Source of the DNA: Chlorobiota bacterium
GTDB taxonomy: Bacteria; Bacteroidota; Ignavibacteria; OLB7
Reading direction: 5' to 3'
Assembly (NCBI GenBank): GCA_016710285.1
Contig: JADJXR010000001.1
Location: 1,798,001-1,862,000, forward strand
Length of the DNA stretch: 64,000 bases
The notes beneath the pieces are model-generated. The model was not told where the DNA came from, searched no databases, and was given only the letters and a program-made list of their open reading frames with translations. The position numbers and the translations under genes were made by a program. Shown in pieces: positions 18,165-27,313 of the stretch (positions within the stretch are counted from its first letter, which is position 1; each line of letters starts with the position of its first letter).

Positions 18165-18395
18165 ATGGCCATGCGCGGTAACTTGCTTTGGGTTGGCTAC
18201 ATCTTGGGCGTTGCAATGTTGGTGATGGGGATTCTGATCCTTTCCGGCTTCTTCCAGTTGCGGGGGACCGAGGCGGGCCAGATGTCGCTGTTGCAAACGG
18301 TGTTTGGGGTCGTTCTGCTTCTGTACGGCATCTACCGATTGGTGATGACCAATACGCAGCGGAAACGGCAGCAACAGAAGGAGGACGCACGATGA
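18165..18395 (+). CDS. Small two-helix membrane protein
   Basis: 76 aa from ATG 18165 (a second Met two codons on is equally possible; upstream frame adds sequence with no support). Two membrane segments: about 6-27 (LLWVGYILGVAMLVMGILIL) and about 39-58 (LLQTVFGVVLLLYGIYRLVM), followed by a basic tail rich in Gln, Lys and Arg. I do not recognise a family. Its last codons overlap the start of the next gene by four bases (ATGA), so the two are translationally coupled. Its place between tonB and the PstS-like gene suggests an accessory role in this complex. Confidence 0.7.
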   Translation: MAMRGNLLWVGYILGVAMLVMGILILSGFFQLRGTEAGQMSLLQTVFGVVLLLYGIYRLVMTNTQRKRQQQKEDAR

Positions 18396-19390
18396 AGAAC
18401 ACCACCAACACCCCCCTCTCCAATTTTTGCAATGGCCTTCGCCAATTGCTATCCAGTGGTGGCGGTTTTTCCAGTGCCCTTGTGTTGCTGGTTTCGCTGA
18501 TAGCTGGCGGCTGCGAAAATTCGCAACCAGGAACCAGCCGCATGACTTCCGGGCGGTTGGTGGTGGCGGTGGACGAGGCCTACGCCCCGCTGTTCCGCGT
18601 GCTGGCCGATAGCTTCATGGCACGCACGCCAAATGCCAAAATAGAGGTCCAGGAAATGAACCCGCGGATGGCGGTTCAGTACCTTCTGGATCATTACAAC
18701 GACACGACCGCTTCCTTTGCCGCAATCATTGGGCGGCAGCTTCTTCCCGATGAATCGGAGGCAATCGCCAAGTCCAATCTGCAGCCGCGCCAGTACGCCA
18801 TTGCCTACGATGGCCTTGCGGTGGTGGTCCCGGTTGCTTCACCGTTCAAGCAGACAACGCGGGAAGATTTGGTTGCGGCCTTGCGCTCCCCTTCCCCAAC
18901 AACGGAACAGATAGAGAGCGGAGTTCCTTCTGCCCCGCTATCGTTTGTGATCCCTGACCAAAACTCATCGGCGTTTGCGCTTCTGCGGCAGCTTCTTCCC
19001 CGTGACTCCACGATTGTGGCCCCGGCCCGCTACGTCAGCCGTGCCGACTCCGTCAACACGTTGGTGGCCGATGGAAAGGGGGTTGGGGTGGTTGGCTGGT
19101 ACGTTGCCCATCGCGACAGCGCACGATTGCGGACGCTCTACATGGGCTACACCGATAGCCTGGGCCGGCATCACACGCCGGCGCGGGTGCATCCTTCGTC
19201 GCTTGTCACCGATGTCTATCCATTGAAGCAGCCGATTGTTGGCTACACCTTTGCGGATGTGAAATCGGTGGCCAATGGGTTCCTGATTGCCGTCTCGAAG
19301 GGGCGCGAATCGCAGCGGTACATTGTTGAGCAAGGGCTGCAAGCCGAGAACGTTAAACTACGACTGGTGACACCCGGAGCCGAGGAGTAA
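18392..19390 (+). CDS. PstS-like substrate-binding lipoprotein
   Basis: 332 aa from ATG 18392, which overlaps the previous stop. N-terminal hydrophobic segment followed by SLIAGGCENSQPG; Cys41 is a likely lipidation site although the box is not ideal. The rest is a periplasmic binding-protein fold of the PstS class: GRLVVAVDEAYAPLFRVLADSF at the start, a hinge crossing near residues 130-160, and RESQRYIVEQGLQ at the end. The family binds phosphate or other oxyanions for ABC import, but no pstC, pstA or pstB is here. In Bacteroidota, PstS-like proteins occur next to exbD-tonB genes, so it may act in the TonB system rather than in an ABC importer. Confidence 0.8.
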   Translation: MKNTTNTPLSNFCNGLRQLLSSGGGFSSALVLLVSLIAGGCENSQPGTSRMTSGRLVVAVDEAYAPLFRVLADSFMARTPNAKIEVQEMNPRMAVQYLLDHYNDTTASFAAIIGRQLLPDESEAIAKSNLQPRQYAIAYDGLAVVVPVASPFKQTTREDLVAALRSPSPTTEQIESGVPSAPLSFVIPDQNSSAFALLRQLLPRDSTIVAPARYVSRADSVNTLVADGKGVGVVGWYVAHRDSARLRTLYMGYTDSLGRHHTPARVHPSSLVTDVYPLKQPIVGYTFADVKSVANGFLIAVSKGRESQRYIVEQGLQAENVKLRLVTPGAEE

Positions 19391-19586
19391 TGCCTCCAGA
19401 AACGGCGTTACAGAAAAGGGGCGGCTTGGCATCAAGCCTGGGGTACAATCGTGCGTCACTGCAACCGGACAACGGGAGCCTGAAGAGGAGAGAGAGCTTC
19501 CCGAAGTCCCCCGCCACAAGCAATCATTGCTGGGCAACAATTTCAATCGCCATCTCTCTCCTTACTGCCGTATTCATTCACAGACC

Positions 19587-21347
19587 ATGACCATGCGTTC
19601 ATTCAGCTTTGCCGCACGTACCGCGGCAGTCGTTTTCCTCTTGGCGTTGCTGGCCGTGCCGGCAATTGCGCAGGGTAGTGCTTTAGATCGCGCCCGTGCC
19701 GCCGCAAGCGAAGGAGATTTCACCAATGCCGCACGCTTGTATGAAGAGGCCGTAAAAGAAGCTCCAAAAGATGAGACTGTGCTTGCCGAAGCCGGCGATG
19801 TAAACATGGAGCTTGAGCGGTACGCCACCGCACGCGACTACTACCAACGGGCATTAGACCACGACAGCAAAAACGCTGCGTTCAATCGGAAGTACGCGCT
19901 GGCCCTTTCCGCCCTGGGAAGCAATACCGAGGCCGTTGAAGCGGCGCGCAAAGCAATGAAAAGCGATGATGGCTCGTTGGAAAGCAGCATGACCCTGGGG
20001 CAAGTGCTGATTAACGCCGGCAAGGACTCGCTGAACACTGCCGAGCTTACCATCCTGACCGCCAGCAAAAAATTCCCCAACGCCCCCGAACCGCAAACGG
20101 CACTGGGCGATCTCTACTTCGCCCGCGGTGTGTACGAGCTTGCGCAGACCTACTACGAAAAAGCCTTATCGCTTGATGCCAAGCTGATTGATGCTCGCGT
20201 TCGGCTGGGCCGCTCCTACCGGGAAATGGCCATTCGCTGCCCTGACCTTGAATGCGCCAAGCCATACTACTCCAAGGCCTTAACGGAATACAACGACGTA
20301 ACGGTGCGCGCTTCGAAGAACGCCCGTGCGTGGTTGGAACAAGGGGAAATCTTGATGTTGGCGCAGGAGTATGAGAAAGCGGGGCAATCCTTCACCAAGT
20401 ATGTGGAGCTTCGTCCGGAAGACCCACGAGGCGACATCTTGCTGTCGCGTGCTGCTTACGAAGGGCATTTCTACTTGCAGGCAATCGAGCCGTTGGAGCG
20501 TGTGCTTTCGCGGAACGACTCCATCTCGAAGGAGTTTGCCGATCGCGCCCGCTTAATGCTGGGTCTGGCGTATATGGCCGACAAGAAGTATGACAAAGCC
20601 CGGGATAGCTATGCAAAAGTGCCGGAAGCGATGATGAAGCGTGACGACCGCCAATACTACGCCTCGGCAATGCTAACCTCCGGTGGCGACACCGTGAAGG
20701 CATTGGGCATCTACCGTAAACTGCTGGAAGAAAACCCGAACGATTGCGAGCTGGGCATAAAGCTGGGAAACATGTACTACAAGATGAAGAAGTATGCTGA
20801 TGTGGTTGATGTTTTCACGCAGCGAATTCAGAACTGCCCGAACGAGCCGAAGTACACATCATATCTGTTCATTGGCTTGTCGCAATTCTCCTTGCAGCAG
20901 TATGCGCAATCGGCGGCATCACTTCACCAGGCCATTAAAGCCGACAGCACCGAGGCCGACGGATACTTCTGGCTGATGAACGTCTATGCGAAGGCCGACT
21001 CTATCAACAAGGCGGCGGAAATTGGCCGGGTGTTCACCGCCCGCAACTTCGATGAAACCGTGAAGGAGAACGCCAGCAAGCTCTCCACCGCGTACTTCTT
21101 CATGGGCTTCGACAAGTTCAACGAAGGGAAAAACAAGAAGAATAACAAGGCCTTCAGCGAAGCGATCACCTACTTTGAACGCGCTGCAAAATTGAACCCG
21201 GAAAATGGCCAGAACTATCTGTTCATGGCCTATTGCCACCAGTATCTGAACGAAAAAGAAGGTGCTTGCAAGAACTACCGCCAGGCACTGAAATACGACC
21301 CGAACAACGCAAACATCAAGAAGAATCTGTCCGATTTAGGATGTTGA
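19587..21347 (+). CDS. Periplasmic TPR-repeat protein
   Basis: 586 aa from ATG 19587 (a second Met at 19593). Signal peptide with core TAAVVFLLALLAVPAIAQ. The mature protein is almost all helical TPR pairs: GDFTNAARLYEEAVKEAPKDE, LERYATARDYYQRALDHD, and similar units through to the final YLNEKEGACKNYRQALKYDPNN. Roughly ten or more repeats can be counted. TPR proteins in this position in Bacteroidota follow the PstS-like gene and are thought to scaffold envelope complexes. Starts about 200 bases after the PstS-like stop. The region between, including the run before 19587, contains no separate gene that I can support. Confidence 0.85.
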   Translation: MTMRSFSFAARTAAVVFLLALLAVPAIAQGSALDRARAAASEGDFTNAARLYEEAVKEAPKDETVLAEAGDVNMELERYATARDYYQRALDHDSKNAAFNRKYALALSALGSNTEAVEAARKAMKSDDGSLESSMTLGQVLINAGKDSLNTAELTILTASKKFPNAPEPQTALGDLYFARGVYELAQTYYEKALSLDAKLIDARVRLGRSYREMAIRCPDLECAKPYYSKALTEYNDVTVRASKNARAWLEQGEILMLAQEYEKAGQSFTKYVELRPEDPRGDILLSRAAYEGHFYLQAIEPLERVLSRNDSISKEFADRARLMLGLAYMADKKYDKARDSYAKVPEAMMKRDDRQYYASAMLTSGGDTVKALGIYRKLLEENPNDCELGIKLGNMYYKMKKYADVVDVFTQRIQNCPNEPKYTSYLFIGLSQFSLQQYAQSAASLHQAIKADSTEADGYFWLMNVYAKADSINKAAEIGRVFTARNFDETVKENASKLSTAYFFMGFDKFNEGKNKKNNKAFSEAITYFERAAKLNPENGQNYLFMAYCHQYLNEKEGACKNYRQALKYDPNNANIKKNLSDLGC

Positions 21348-21398
21348 TCGCAGGCATTGTGAAGCGAAGCAGGAAGCCTTTGCTGTAACAGAACCCTT

Positions 21399-21437
21399 GT
21401 GGCCGGAGTCTCTATCAAGGCTCCGGCCACGCTGTTT
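21399..21437 (+). terminator. Terminator after the TPR gene
   Basis: Perfect ten-base stem GTGGCCGGAG / CTCCGGCCAC with a 12-base loop, followed by GCTGTTTG. It closes the exbB-to-TPR cluster. Confidence 0.7.
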
Positions 21438-21558
21438 GTATGATGGTCGAAAAGAAAACCATCTATTGCCAGCGGAGAAAGTTCTAAACATATTTGCGGC
21501 AGTTGTGTCAGGCGAACAACAGAACAACATCACTTAGTTAGACCGAAGGAAACCATCC

Positions 21559-22296
21559 ATGAAACGCATGAAACTATCCGCAATGATGGCCACTGCCTTT
21601 GCTGCATTGGCACTGGTAACGGCATCGGCAACTGCCCAACAACAGCCCGGAAAGATTGAGATTGTTGGCGGGGCAACATACGATTGGGGCAATGTGGCAC
21701 CGGGAGATTTGAAGGCCACGATTGAGGTGAAAAATGTTGGCGAAGGGGTGCTGAACGTGAAAGAAGTCCGCCCAGGGTGTGGCTGCACGGCAGCCCCGAT
21801 TGACAAGAATATCCTGAATCCTGGCGAAGTCGGTAAAATCAGCGTTACGCTGCGTGCTTCCACCAGCACTGGGCCATTGCAGAAATCTATCACCGTCACC
21901 TCCGACGATCCCCAAACTCCGGTGACGATTATCTACCTGAAGGCCAACGTCAAACGCCCCTTCCGTGTTGATCCCGATTGGATCTCGGTCCTGAATGGAA
22001 AAGTTGGTGTGGAAAGCGCGGTGACGGTGAACATCCAAAACACCGGCGAAGAGGAGCTGATGATCTTCCCACCGGAAGCCAACGTTACCGCCACTGTCCG
22101 GTTTGATCTGACAACGCCAAAGAACCTGAAACCAGGGGAATCAACCCCACTGACCGTCTTTGTCACGCCAACAAAAACCGGTCCGATTGCTGGGCAAGTG
22201 AAGATCAAAACCAGCAGCAAGGAGATGCCGGAGAAAGCCGTTGACGTTGTTGGGTCCGATGTCACCGCTGCCGGAAACGCTCCCACCCATAATTGA
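21559..22296 (+). CDS. DUF1573 protein, first of a pair
   Basis: 245 aa with AAGGAAACC before the ATG. Signal peptide ends SATAQQQ. Residues about 33-130 are a DUF1573 domain (an Ig-like ASPM/SPD-2/Hydin-related fold): YDWGNVAPGDLKATIEVKNVG, then VRPGCGCTAAPID, where the C-x-C pair is conserved. A second Ig-like unit follows to residue about 230. Exported; role unknown, though the family is abundant in Bacteroidota. The C-G-C pair could form a disulfide or bind metal. It shares fold, order and key residues with the next gene. Confidence 0.85.
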   Translation: MKRMKLSAMMATAFAALALVTASATAQQQPGKIEIVGGATYDWGNVAPGDLKATIEVKNVGEGVLNVKEVRPGCGCTAAPIDKNILNPGEVGKISVTLRASTSTGPLQKSITVTSDDPQTPVTIIYLKANVKRPFRVDPDWISVLNGKVGVESAVTVNIQNTGEEELMIFPPEANVTATVRFDLTTPKNLKPGESTPLTVFVTPTKTGPIAGQVKIKTSSKEMPEKAVDVVGSDVTAAGNAPTHN

Positions 22297-22369
22297 AAAT
22301 TCATAGCTGATACTTGCTGCTATGCCTCGGCAAGGTGTGCGTGGGCTTAGCAGCAAAGGAACGTTCGGT

Positions 22370-22411
22370 ACGGTCACAACCATCTTTAGCGATAAGGCGG
22401 GTTGTGACCGT
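22370..22411. other. Long inverted repeat between the DUF1573 genes
   Basis: Arms ACGGTCACAACC (22370-22381) and GGTTGTGACCGT (22400-22411) pair perfectly around an 18-base loop. No T-run follows on the plus strand, so it could be a binding site or a 5' leader structure of the second gene, 33 bases ahead of its ATG. Confidence 0.55.
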
Positions 22412-22443
22412 GCCATCACTACAAATCCCTAATCGTTAGAGTA

Positions 22444-23196
22444 ATGGAATACTGGCTGTTGTTGCGTGCGGTTGCTTGCGTGGCGGTTGCTGCGGTGGCG
22501 GCATCTTCGCTTGGGTTCGCCCAGGGGAATGCTTCTTCGCAAGGAAAGATTGAGGTTGTTGGCGGGACCACCTACGATTGGGGCGATGTGAAGCCCGGGG
22601 TGCTGAACGGCGAGGTGGTGGTGAAGAACACAGGCAAAGGGAACTTGCACATCCTTGAGCTGCGCGCCTCCTGCTCCTGCACGGGGACGTTACTGGCCGA
22701 CAGCGTTATTAAGCCCGGAGCCACGGCAACCATCAGCTTGGCACTGACCACAGGAAACAGTGCCGGAAGAATCCACAAGCCATTGACGATCCTTTCAACC
22801 GACCCCACCAACCCCGCAGTAAAACTGGACCTTACTGCCAACATCCGCCAGGCTTACACCATCATGCCGTTTGAGTTCTTCAACGTGATGAACGCGCGGA
22901 TTGGGAAGGAGACGATGGCATCCATCAACATCATCAGCCTAAGCGATTCGACATTTACGCTGTTTGCCCCCGAGCTGGTGGAAGGGAACGCAGATGTTCG
23001 GTTCGAGCAAACATCCCCCATCCAGATCAAGCCACGCGGAATCGTCCCGGTGCGGATGTTCGTCACCCCGCGTAAGCCGGGAAAAATCCAGGGGAAGGTG
23101 CTCATCAAAACCAACAACCCCGAAGCGTTGGAGAAGGTCATTGAAATCACCGGAACAAACGTCCCTGCGCCCGAAAAATCTGCGGACTCTCGGTAA
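22444..23196 (+). CDS. DUF1573 protein, second of a pair
   Basis: 250 aa, exported (signal core ACVAAVAASSLGFAQ; basic residues before it are few). The domain KIEVVGGTTYDWGDVKPG is nearly the same as in the first copy, and Cys-Ser-Cys in RASCSCTG replaces the C-G-C of the first. A second Ig-like module follows. The two genes are about 147 bases apart and clearly arose by duplication, with about half of the residues changed. Ribosome site weak. Function unknown. Confidence 0.85.
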   Translation: MEYWLLLRAVACVAVAAVAASSLGFAQGNASSQGKIEVVGGTTYDWGDVKPGVLNGEVVVKNTGKGNLHILELRASCSCTGTLLADSVIKPGATATISLALTTGNSAGRIHKPLTILSTDPTNPAVKLDLTANIRQAYTIMPFEFFNVMNARIGKETMASINIISLSDSTFTLFAPELVEGNADVRFEQTSPIQIKPRGIVPVRMFVTPRKPGKIQGKVLIKTNNPEALEKVIEITGTNVPAPEKSADSR

Positions 23197-23436
23197 TCAA
23201 TTTTGCCAGATGCCGTAGCGTCCGTTCCGCTCTCTTTACGAGAAGGGGAAGGCCAATCAGACAGTAGGGATGAATTTTTATCGAAGAAAAGTGCACCGAA
23301 GGCGCGTTCCTTGTTAAACAATCGTTGCCTATTTGGCAGAAGCGTCCTAAATTCCCCGCCCTATTCCGTGCCCTTGCGCCCGCAGGTCACAATATTTGTT
23401 GAATCCTCTCCCTCTCTCTCATATCACAAGGTGTCA

Positions 23437-25995
23437 ATGAACAACAACAACAACCAACACAAGCCGGCGGTGTATGGGATGCGCCTGCGCTCCCTCCTTC
23501 CCTCCCTGCTTGCCCTGGTTGCGCTAAGCCTTCTAAGCAGCGCACTGCTGCATGCGCAACCACCGGGCGGCGATCAAGACATCAAAAAATTCCAAATCCG
23601 CAACCTTGGACCCGTTGTCAACACAACGGACCTAGAGTATGCGCCAACAATTACTGCCGATGGTCGCACCCTCTTTTTTGTGAGCGACCGAGCCGGCGGG
23701 GTTGGTGGTCACGACTTTTGGTTTACGACCAAAGCAAATCGCCTAGACACCGTCTTTACTCCACCCGTGAACCTTGGCCCCCCAGTGAACACCGGTGAGA
23801 ACGAAGGCGTGGCCTCGATCGCTGCCGACGGCCAAACGATCTTCTTCACCGGCTGTAATCGTGATGACGGGCTTGGCGATTGCGACATCTACGAAGCCGA
23901 GCTTGACGGAAACGAATGGACCAACGTCCGTAACGTGGAGGAGATCAACTCCCCCGCATGGGACTCGCAGCCCTCGATCGCTTCCGATGGCAAAACCCTC
24001 TACTTCTGCTCCACTCGCGAAGGCGCGCTTGGCGGCGAAGGTGATGCCGACATCTACGTCAGCACCAAGCAGTCGGACGGCAAATGGTCCAAACCAAAAA
24101 ACCTTGGACCGCCAATTAACACACCGCAGCGCGAGGATAGCCCGTTTATCTTTCCGGGTGGTAAGCTCCTCTATTTCTCCTCGGCCGGCCACGGTGGGCA
24201 AGGGGGATTGGACTTCTTCACCGCGAAGCTGAACGCCGGGGTCTTCTCCGAGCCAGAAAATTTGGGCGAGCCGTTCAACACCGAGCGCGACGAGCGTTTT
24301 ATCACGCTTCCTGCCGCTGGCGACATCGTCTATTTCGCTTCCGAGCGGGACGATTTGGGGAACGAGGGGAAGTTGGACATCTTCATGGGATTGCTTCCCC
24401 CACGCACCGTCACCATCCTTATCAAGGGGCGGGTGTTCGACCAATGCACCGGGGATAACCTTCCGGCGGACCTCACCTTTGTCAATCGCCAGAATGGTGA
24501 GACCATCCAGGCCGTGAAAACCAACATGGCCACCGGAACCTACTCCTTTGTGGTGAACGCCGAAGGAGCCATGACGATTGATGTTGCCGGCAACAGCCCC
24601 GGCTACAAAGCCATTAAGGAAACAATCGAGGTTCCGAAGACCACCAAGTACATGGAGATCACCAAAGATTTCCCGTTGGGTGAGATGCCAGTGCTGGGCG
24701 CGACCTACGACACCTCCGATTACGTCCGGGCATTGAAGCAGAACCAGCCGAACGCACCGGCAAAATACCGTGAGTTCCACGGGTTGCTGATTGAAGAAAA
24801 CTTGGTGAAGGAACTCTATCCGCTGCTGACCTACGTCTTCTTCGACAGCGGCAGCGCGAAAATCCCCGACCGCTACATCCTGTTCACCAGCCCTGACCAA
24901 ACCAACAACTTCAACGACTCCACCATCCCGGGTGGTACGTTGCAGAAATACTACCACATGTTGAACATCGTGGGGTATCGGATGCGGAAGCACCCGGATA
25001 CCAAGATCGAGATCCAAGGCTGCAACTCGAACAGCGAGTCCGGCAACGACGCAAGCCAAACGGCTATTGGTGAAGTGATTGATGTTTCCGGCAAGCGCGG
25101 CCAAGTGGTCTATGATTACTTGATCAACATCTGGCAGATTGACCCAAGCCGCATCACTTTGATGAAGCCGCGGAATATGCCGCGCTTGCGTTCGAACCCG
25201 AAAGACCCACTGGGCATTGTGGAGAATCGCCGCACCGAAATCAACGTGGTGGACCCCGCAGGCGCGGGCTGGGAAGTGGCCAAGCCGATCATTCAGGTTG
25301 ACTTCCGCCGCTACCCGCAGCCCGACACCATGCACTTCCAGATGAAGAACGGCATTAACGATGCCCTGGTGGCGCGCCGCGCTATCGAGATCAAACGGAA
25401 TGGCCAGATTTGGCACACGATGACGAACGTTGGAACCACCGATGCCGTCTCGCCAGAATACAACTGGGGCAAGGGTGGAGACGAGGAGCAGATTCCGAAC
25501 ACCGAGGAACCGTACACGGCGCAGCTTGTGGTCTATAACAAGGATGGCAAGGAGTGCCGCTCGCCGGAAATCCAGATTCCTGTGATGATTGTCACGAACG
25601 AACGAAAGCGCGTTGAAGGGCTGGTGGACAGCACCAAAGACCGTTACTCGCTGGTGTTGTTCGAGTTCGACAGCCCGAAGGCAGGGCCATTGAACGAGCG
25701 GATTCTGAAGGAATTTATCTACGGCGACATCCGTTCGGGAGCGAAGATCAACGTGACCGGCTACACCGACGTTGTCGGCGCCGACGACCGCAACCTGAAG
25801 CTCTCAAAAGACCGCGCCAAAACCGTCACCGACGGCATTGGCCGCAACGTCAACAAGGCATTGATAAACTCCCTGTATGGCGATGGCGTTGGGGAAACCT
25901 CCCCGCTGTATAACAACAACTTGCCAGAAGGGCGATTCTACAACCGAACCGTGCAGGTGCTGATCAGCACCCCATCGGGTGGTGGTGGAAGCTAA
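23437..25995 (+). CDS. PorE-like propeller / carboxypeptidase-regulatory / OmpA protein
   Basis: 852 aa from ATG 23437 after an Asn-rich N-region; signal peptide ends SALLHAQ. Domains in order: WD40-like PD40 propeller (about 65-315, repeated DGxTLFFxS motifs), a carboxypeptidase-regulatory-like fold (about 325-400), a first OmpA-like module (about 460-600, ending ENRRTEINVV), a linker strand domain, and a second OmpA-like module (about 735-845, with GYTDVVGADD and LSKDRAKTV). PorE of T9SS has propeller, carboxypeptidase-like and OmpA domains and ties the secretion machine to peptidoglycan. This protein has the same parts but an extra OmpA module and no visible TPR block, so it is a relative rather than a proven PorE. 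Confidence 0.8.
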   Translation: MNNNNNQHKPAVYGMRLRSLLPSLLALVALSLLSSALLHAQPPGGDQDIKKFQIRNLGPVVNTTDLEYAPTITADGRTLFFVSDRAGGVGGHDFWFTTKANRLDTVFTPPVNLGPPVNTGENEGVASIAADGQTIFFTGCNRDDGLGDCDIYEAELDGNEWTNVRNVEEINSPAWDSQPSIASDGKTLYFCSTREGALGGEGDADIYVSTKQSDGKWSKPKNLGPPINTPQREDSPFIFPGGKLLYFSSAGHGGQGGLDFFTAKLNAGVFSEPENLGEPFNTERDERFITLPAAGDIVYFASERDDLGNEGKLDIFMGLLPPRTVTILIKGRVFDQCTGDNLPADLTFVNRQNGETIQAVKTNMATGTYSFVVNAEGAMTIDVAGNSPGYKAIKETIEVPKTTKYMEITKDFPLGEMPVLGATYDTSDYVRALKQNQPNAPAKYREFHGLLIEENLVKELYPLLTYVFFDSGSAKIPDRYILFTSPDQTNNFNDSTIPGGTLQKYYHMLNIVGYRMRKHPDTKIEIQGCNSNSESGNDASQTAIGEVIDVSGKRGQVVYDYLINIWQIDPSRITLMKPRNMPRLRSNPKDPLGIVENRRTEINVVDPAGAGWEVAKPIIQVDFRRYPQPDTMHFQMKNGINDALVARRAIEIKRNGQIWHTMTNVGTTDAVSPEYNWGKGGDEEQIPNTEEPYTAQLVVYNKDGKECRSPEIQIPVMIVTNERKRVEGLVDSTKDRYSLVLFEFDSPKAGPLNERILKEFIYGDIRSGAKINVTGYTDVVGADDRNLKLSKDRAKTVTDGIGRNVNKALINSLYGDGVGETSPLYNNNLPEGRFYNRTVQVLISTPSGGGGS

Positions 25996-26020
25996 ACGGA
26001 ACCAGGCAATAGGCCGCACC

Positions 26021-26060
26021 AATGCCCGCTTCGTGCAAACGAAGCGGGCATTTTCGTTTT
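26021..26060 (+). terminator. Rho-independent terminator
   Basis: Perfect 13-base stem AATGCCCGCTTCG / CGAAGCGGGCATT with a 6-base loop, then TTCGTTTT. It closes the PorE-like gene. Confidence 0.9.
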
Positions 26061-26770
26061 GCAAAACAATGCTGGATTGCATTCTGGAAAAAAGGATGGA
26101 TCAATCAAAAACAGCAATCCAATCAAAAAAACGGTGATTATGCTCCGATGCTCCATTGCTCGGTCAATGCTTCTGAGCACGTTTCCGAGACACCCACGCC
26201 TACCTTTAGGCCAAGTTTTTTACACCACACGCAACGAACGCGCCACCACCACCGTAGCGCGACCCAACACCACACGAAAGGGGAAGGTTTTTTGAGGGGA
26301 GAGATAGAGAGGAAATCATCAACACCTGAGCGGGAATGGGAGAGAGAGAGAGACCCGCCGGGATGTTGGCGAAACAACCATCACGGAAGCCGCAACGGAC
26401 GAGAGAGAGCAAGCAGCTTCCAATCAAACGAAGGGATTGCAATGGGAATAGAGAGAGAGGCATACCCCTTCCAACTGTTCAAACACCTACATCATAGATT
26501 CGTACTCGCCAAAATTTTATGGGCGGGAGTATTCGGCAGAGAGGGGTAGGGCGTACACAACCAATGGAATTCGGGCAAGTTATCCCCCAGTCCCCCGGCT
26601 GTTCGCCTTTACACAACCAGTGATGCTAACACCACAAGCATCACGACAAGCACATCAGAGAGAGAGAGAAGCTGAGAGGAAGCCCCGGGCTTGCAGCAGC
26701 CACCACACTGCAAGCCAACACGGCGAACAGGCAAAAACACCGCCACAACAACGCGCAACGCGCACAACAT

Positions 26771-26818
26771 AGGGGTGCTGGAAAAAGCAGTAATCGCGCT
26801 GCTGATTCCAGCACCTCT
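26771..26818. other. Two-step hairpin upstream of crcB
   Basis: AGGGGTGCTGGAA pairs with TTCCAGCACCTCT, and inside it AGCAG pairs with CTGCT around TAATCGCG. It is 71 bases before the crcB start and lacks a clear T-run. It does not match the fluoride riboswitch core. Confidence 0.5.
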
Positions 26819-26871
26819 ATTCGTATTCATTGCCCTGGCTCAAGCGGAGAAGAAGGCATATCAAAAGGCTG

Positions 26872-26882
26872 TATCTTTCGCC
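26872..26882 (+). promoter_or_regulatory. Candidate -7 element for crcB
   Basis: TATCTTTCGCC only eight bases before the ATG at 26890. If functional it would produce a transcript with a very short leader. Confidence 0.4.
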
Positions 26883-26889
26883 AAGTGCT

Positions 26890-27270
26890 ATGAAAACGTA
26901 TCTCTACATCGCGATTGGGGCTGTGGCCGGGGGGATTGCTCGCTACCAGTTGGGAATTTGGATTGGAGAGTGGCGCGGGACTTCAGCAGGGTTCCCGTGG
27001 GCAACATTATTGATTAACATCAGCGGGGCATTTGTGCTTGGTTTCCTGTTCCGCTGGCTCCGTTTTGGAACGGGTAACCACCACTTGCAAGCACTGCTTG
27101 GAACCGGCTTCTGTGGGGCGTTCACCACCTTCAGCACTTTTAGCCTGGAAACCGTGAACCTGATGATGGAGTCGCAAACGCCAACGGCCTTGCTCTATGT
27201 TGCCGCCAGTGTGGTGCTGGCTCCGGTTGGCTGCTTTGTTGGCTATGTGGCTGCGGGGATAATTGAATGA
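26890..27270 (+). CDS. crcB: CrcB/Fluc-type fluoride channel
   Basis: 126 aa from ATG 26890, the normal length. Four membrane helices: about 3-22, 35-56, 65-85 and 98-120. Family marks are GAVAGGIARYQLG near the start, INISGAFVLGFL in helix 2 (Asn of the pore) and LGTGFCGAFTTFSTFS in helix 3, where the TFSTFS segment lines the pore. Fluc channels export fluoride and work as antiparallel dimers. The ATG has no good ribosome site. It ends 43 bases before the convergent end of rsgA. Confidence 0.93.
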   Translation: MKTYLYIAIGAVAGGIARYQLGIWIGEWRGTSAGFPWATLLINISGAFVLGFLFRWLRFGTGNHHLQALLGTGFCGAFTTFSTFSLETVNLMMESQTPTALLYVAASVVLAPVGCFVGYVAAGIIE

Positions 27271-27313
27271 GTAGATGCCGGGTATCAGAGGCCGGGGCCA
27301 AAATTCCGGCTCA

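Larger units (their letters stand above)
26061..26889. other. Gene-poor stretch with GA-dinucleotide tracts
   Basis: About 830 bases with only implausible short frames. GA runs of 8-14 bases occur at about 26300, 26342, 26402, 26448, 26538 and 26656, all on the plus strand. The sequence does not show RNase P, tmRNA or SRP RNA landmarks that I know. Its 3' part holds the hairpin at 26771-26818 and a candidate promoter at 26872. Confidence 0.5.

Noticed and set aside
23743..25416. Minus-strand frame of 557 codons
   Set aside because: Lies wholly opposite the PorE-like gene, which has clear domains; the antisense frame is a by-product of GC-rich third positions.
26022..26549. Frame of 175 codons in the region before crcB
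   Set aside because: It begins in the terminator, is rich in Arg, His and Glu from GA runs, and shows no domain.
26820..26890. Fluoride riboswitch before crcB
   Set aside because: The expected conserved core (GGNGAUGG and paired UCGCC) is absent; the hairpin at 26771 is not the riboswitch.
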